A DNA stretch of 6,498 nucleotides from an uncultured Bacilli bacterium. Lineage in GTDB: Bacteria; Bacillota_I; Bacilli_A; RF39; UBA660. The stretch is from positions 1 through 6,498 of the forward strand of contig CALVPC010000060.1 in NCBI GenBank assembly GCA_944350405.1, written 5' to 3'. The notes beneath the pieces were generated by a model, which made no database searches, was not told where the DNA came from, and worked only from the letters and a program-made list of their open reading frames with translations. The translations under genes were made by a program, and so were the position numbers. This document shows, in pieces, positions 5,846 to 6,498 of the stretch. The first letter of the stretch is position 1. Every line of letters begins with the position of its first letter.

Positions 5846-5854
5846 TCACCAATC
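5826..5854 (-). terminator. Terminator of the Nudix gene, embedded in both convergent coding ends
   Basis: GATTGGTGA (5832-5840) and TCACCAATC (5846-5854) form a perfect 9-bp stem with loop GATAA. On the minus strand the stem is followed by six T (complement of 5826-5831), a proper rho-independent terminator for the Nudix transcript. On the plus strand no T-run follows (AATATC), so there it would mainly be a 3' end stabiliser or weak terminator. The Nudix TGA (5846-5848) is in the stem and the methyltransferase TAA (5843-5845) is in the loop. Confidence 0.75.
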
Positions 5855-6343
5855 AATATCTATAGCATCTTTAAACATAAAGTATCTGTTTGCTACTGAA
5901 TTTACAATCTCGTTATTTTCAATCATTTTAATAAATTCTTCTTTAGTAACAAACTTAAACTCTGTAACTTCATCTAGTTGTAATTGTATGTTTAAAGTGT
6001 TTATTATCTTATTAGTTTTGAATACGTCAACGAATTGTTTTTTGTAAAGTTGTGTGCCAATTAGTTCTAAATCTTTTTCAAATAAAGATATGCCTATTTC
6101 TTCTTTTGCTTCTCTAATTATTGTATCTATAGACGTTTCAGACTTTTGAGAACAACCACCTGGAGTTTCCCATTTTCCAGGATGAGATTTGTTCATACTA
6201 CGTTTAGTTATGAGAAGCTTGTTGTTGTTTAATATCCAAAGTTCAGAGCCCTGATTATATTCGCTGTCTTCTAATTTGTCTTCTCTGGTTTTGGTATAAT
6301 TAAGTTTTTGTCTAGTTTTAGATAATACATCAAAATATTCCAT
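5846..6343 (-). CDS. Nudix hydrolase
   Basis: The 165-residue product carries a perfect Nudix box at 63-85: G-x5-E-x7-R-E-U-x-E-E-x-G-U, here G-C-S-Q-K-S-E...R-E-A-K-E-E-I-G-I. The three Glu of REAKEE should bind the catalytic metal for hydrolysis of a nucleoside diphosphate linked to another moiety. The N-terminus (M-E-Y-F-D-V-L-x-K-T-R-x-K) and the H-P-G-K-W-E-T-P-G-G stretch (54-63) put it in the group of Nudix proteins resembling isopentenyl diphosphate isomerase and YfcD. In that group 'E.wDv.d..r' opens the protein and the true substrate is usually unknown. Length and domain are complete. The stop abuts the convergent methyltransferase gene with no spacer. The ribosome binding site is weak (GTGA, complement of 6350-6353), and a candidate extended -10 promoter lies 17 bases upstream of the ATG. 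Confidence 0.92.
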   Translation of the reverse strand: MEYFDVLSKTRQKLNYTKTREDKLEDSEYNQGSELWILNNNKLLITKRSMNKSHPGKWETPGGCSQKSETSIDTIIREAKEEIGISLFEKDLELIGTQLYKKQFVDVFKTNKIINTLNIQLQLDEVTEFKFVTKEEFIKMIENNEIVNSVANRYFMFKDAIDIDW

Positions 6344-6360
6344 AATTATTCACAAAAGTT

Positions 6361-6389
6361 ATTTTAACATATCTATATTTATTTATAAA
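6361..6389 (-). promoter_or_regulatory. Candidate extended -10 promoter of the Nudix gene
   Basis: Read on the minus strand, ATGTTAAAAT (6370 down to 6361) contains TGT-TAAAAT, an extended -10, with a 17-base spacer to TTTATA (6389 down to 6384), a weak -35. Transcription would start near 6354, giving a leader of about 11 bases. The same ten bases occur in the opposite orientation at 6468-6477. Confidence 0.45.
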
Positions 6390-6448
6390 TTAAAAATTGT
6401 AATTTTTTTAAATTAATCACATCTTTTTAGGTTTTTCTACCTATATTG

Positions 6449-6477
6449 TTGATTATTATTTTTAATAATGTTAAAAT
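6449..6477 (+). promoter_or_regulatory. Candidate promoter of the gene beyond the right edge
   Basis: TTGATT (6449-6454) and TAAAAT (6472-6477) are 17 bases apart, and TGT (6469-6471) makes the -10 extended. Transcription would start near 6484, just ahead of the ribosome binding site at 6491-6498. A perfect all-AT palindrome (ATTATTA-TTTT-TAATAAT, 6452-6469) fills the spacer, a position where a repressor could act. Base composition makes chance palindromes likely, so the operator idea is tentative. Confidence 0.48.
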
Positions 6478-6490
6478 TATTTATATAAAA

Positions 6491-6498
6491 AGAGGTGA
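6491..6498 (+). promoter_or_regulatory. Ribosome binding site of a gene starting just past the window
   Basis: The window ends in AGAGGTGA, close to the full Shine-Dalgarno AGGAGGTGA. A start codon should follow within about ten bases to the right. It implies a plus-strand gene divergent from the Nudix gene, of unknown identity. Confidence 0.6.

Noticed and set aside
6428..6443. Hairpin TAGGT...ACCTA as a terminator
   Set aside because: The stem is only five base pairs and neither side is followed by a T-run in the correct orientation. It lies in the divergent promoter region, where a terminator is not expected.

Overview
The window is very AT-rich and reads as an ordinary chromosomal stretch of a low-GC Gram-positive bacterium (Bacillota, probably an uncultured gut Bacilli lineage). 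The evidence for this is GGAGG/GGTGAT ribosome binding sites on most genes, a lipoprotein with a Gram-positive style lipobox, CCA-encoding tRNA genes, rho-independent terminators, and protein families close to those of Bacillus and relatives. TGA is a normal stop (it ends tsaE, tsaB, rimI and the Nudix gene) and Trp is TGG, so this is not a code-4 Mollicute.

Layout, left to right. At 1-74 is the tail of a gene that looks like the last strand of an Ig-like or fibronectin-like surface domain. At 134-1806 are three envelope genes on the plus strand: a YetF-type DUF421 membrane protein, a small unrecognised lipoprotein, and an HdeD/DUF308-type six-helix membrane protein, closed by a terminator at 1810-1834. 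At 1861-4301 is a tightly overlapped operon tsaE-tsaB-rimI-tsaD. TsaB, TsaD and TsaE together transfer the threonylcarbamoyl group to A37 of ANN-decoding tRNAs (t6A). The acetyltransferase between them is probably the ribosomal protein S18 acetyltransferase that commonly travels with these genes. TsaC/Sua5, which makes the activated intermediate, is not in the window. At 4398-4637 is a three-gene tRNA cluster, Ile(GAT), Asn(GTT) and Glu(TTC), with its own promoter and a strong terminator at 4683-4711. The first two are themselves predicted t6A substrates.

The right third looks accessory. An FkbM-type methyltransferase (4814-5845, plus) has an unusual N-terminal half. A Nudix hydrolase (5846-6343, minus) converges on it with no spacer, and one hairpin covers both stop codons. 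The last 155 bases appear to be a divergent promoter region: an identical extended -10 element in opposite orientations serves the Nudix gene and a gene that begins just beyond the right edge, whose ribosome binding site is the last thing visible.

I see no CRISPR array, transposase, integrase, phage gene or defence system. The points most worth a second look are regulatory: recurrent extended -10 promoters 16-17 bases before start codons, the mirrored promoter pair at the right edge, and the hairpin shared by two convergent genes.
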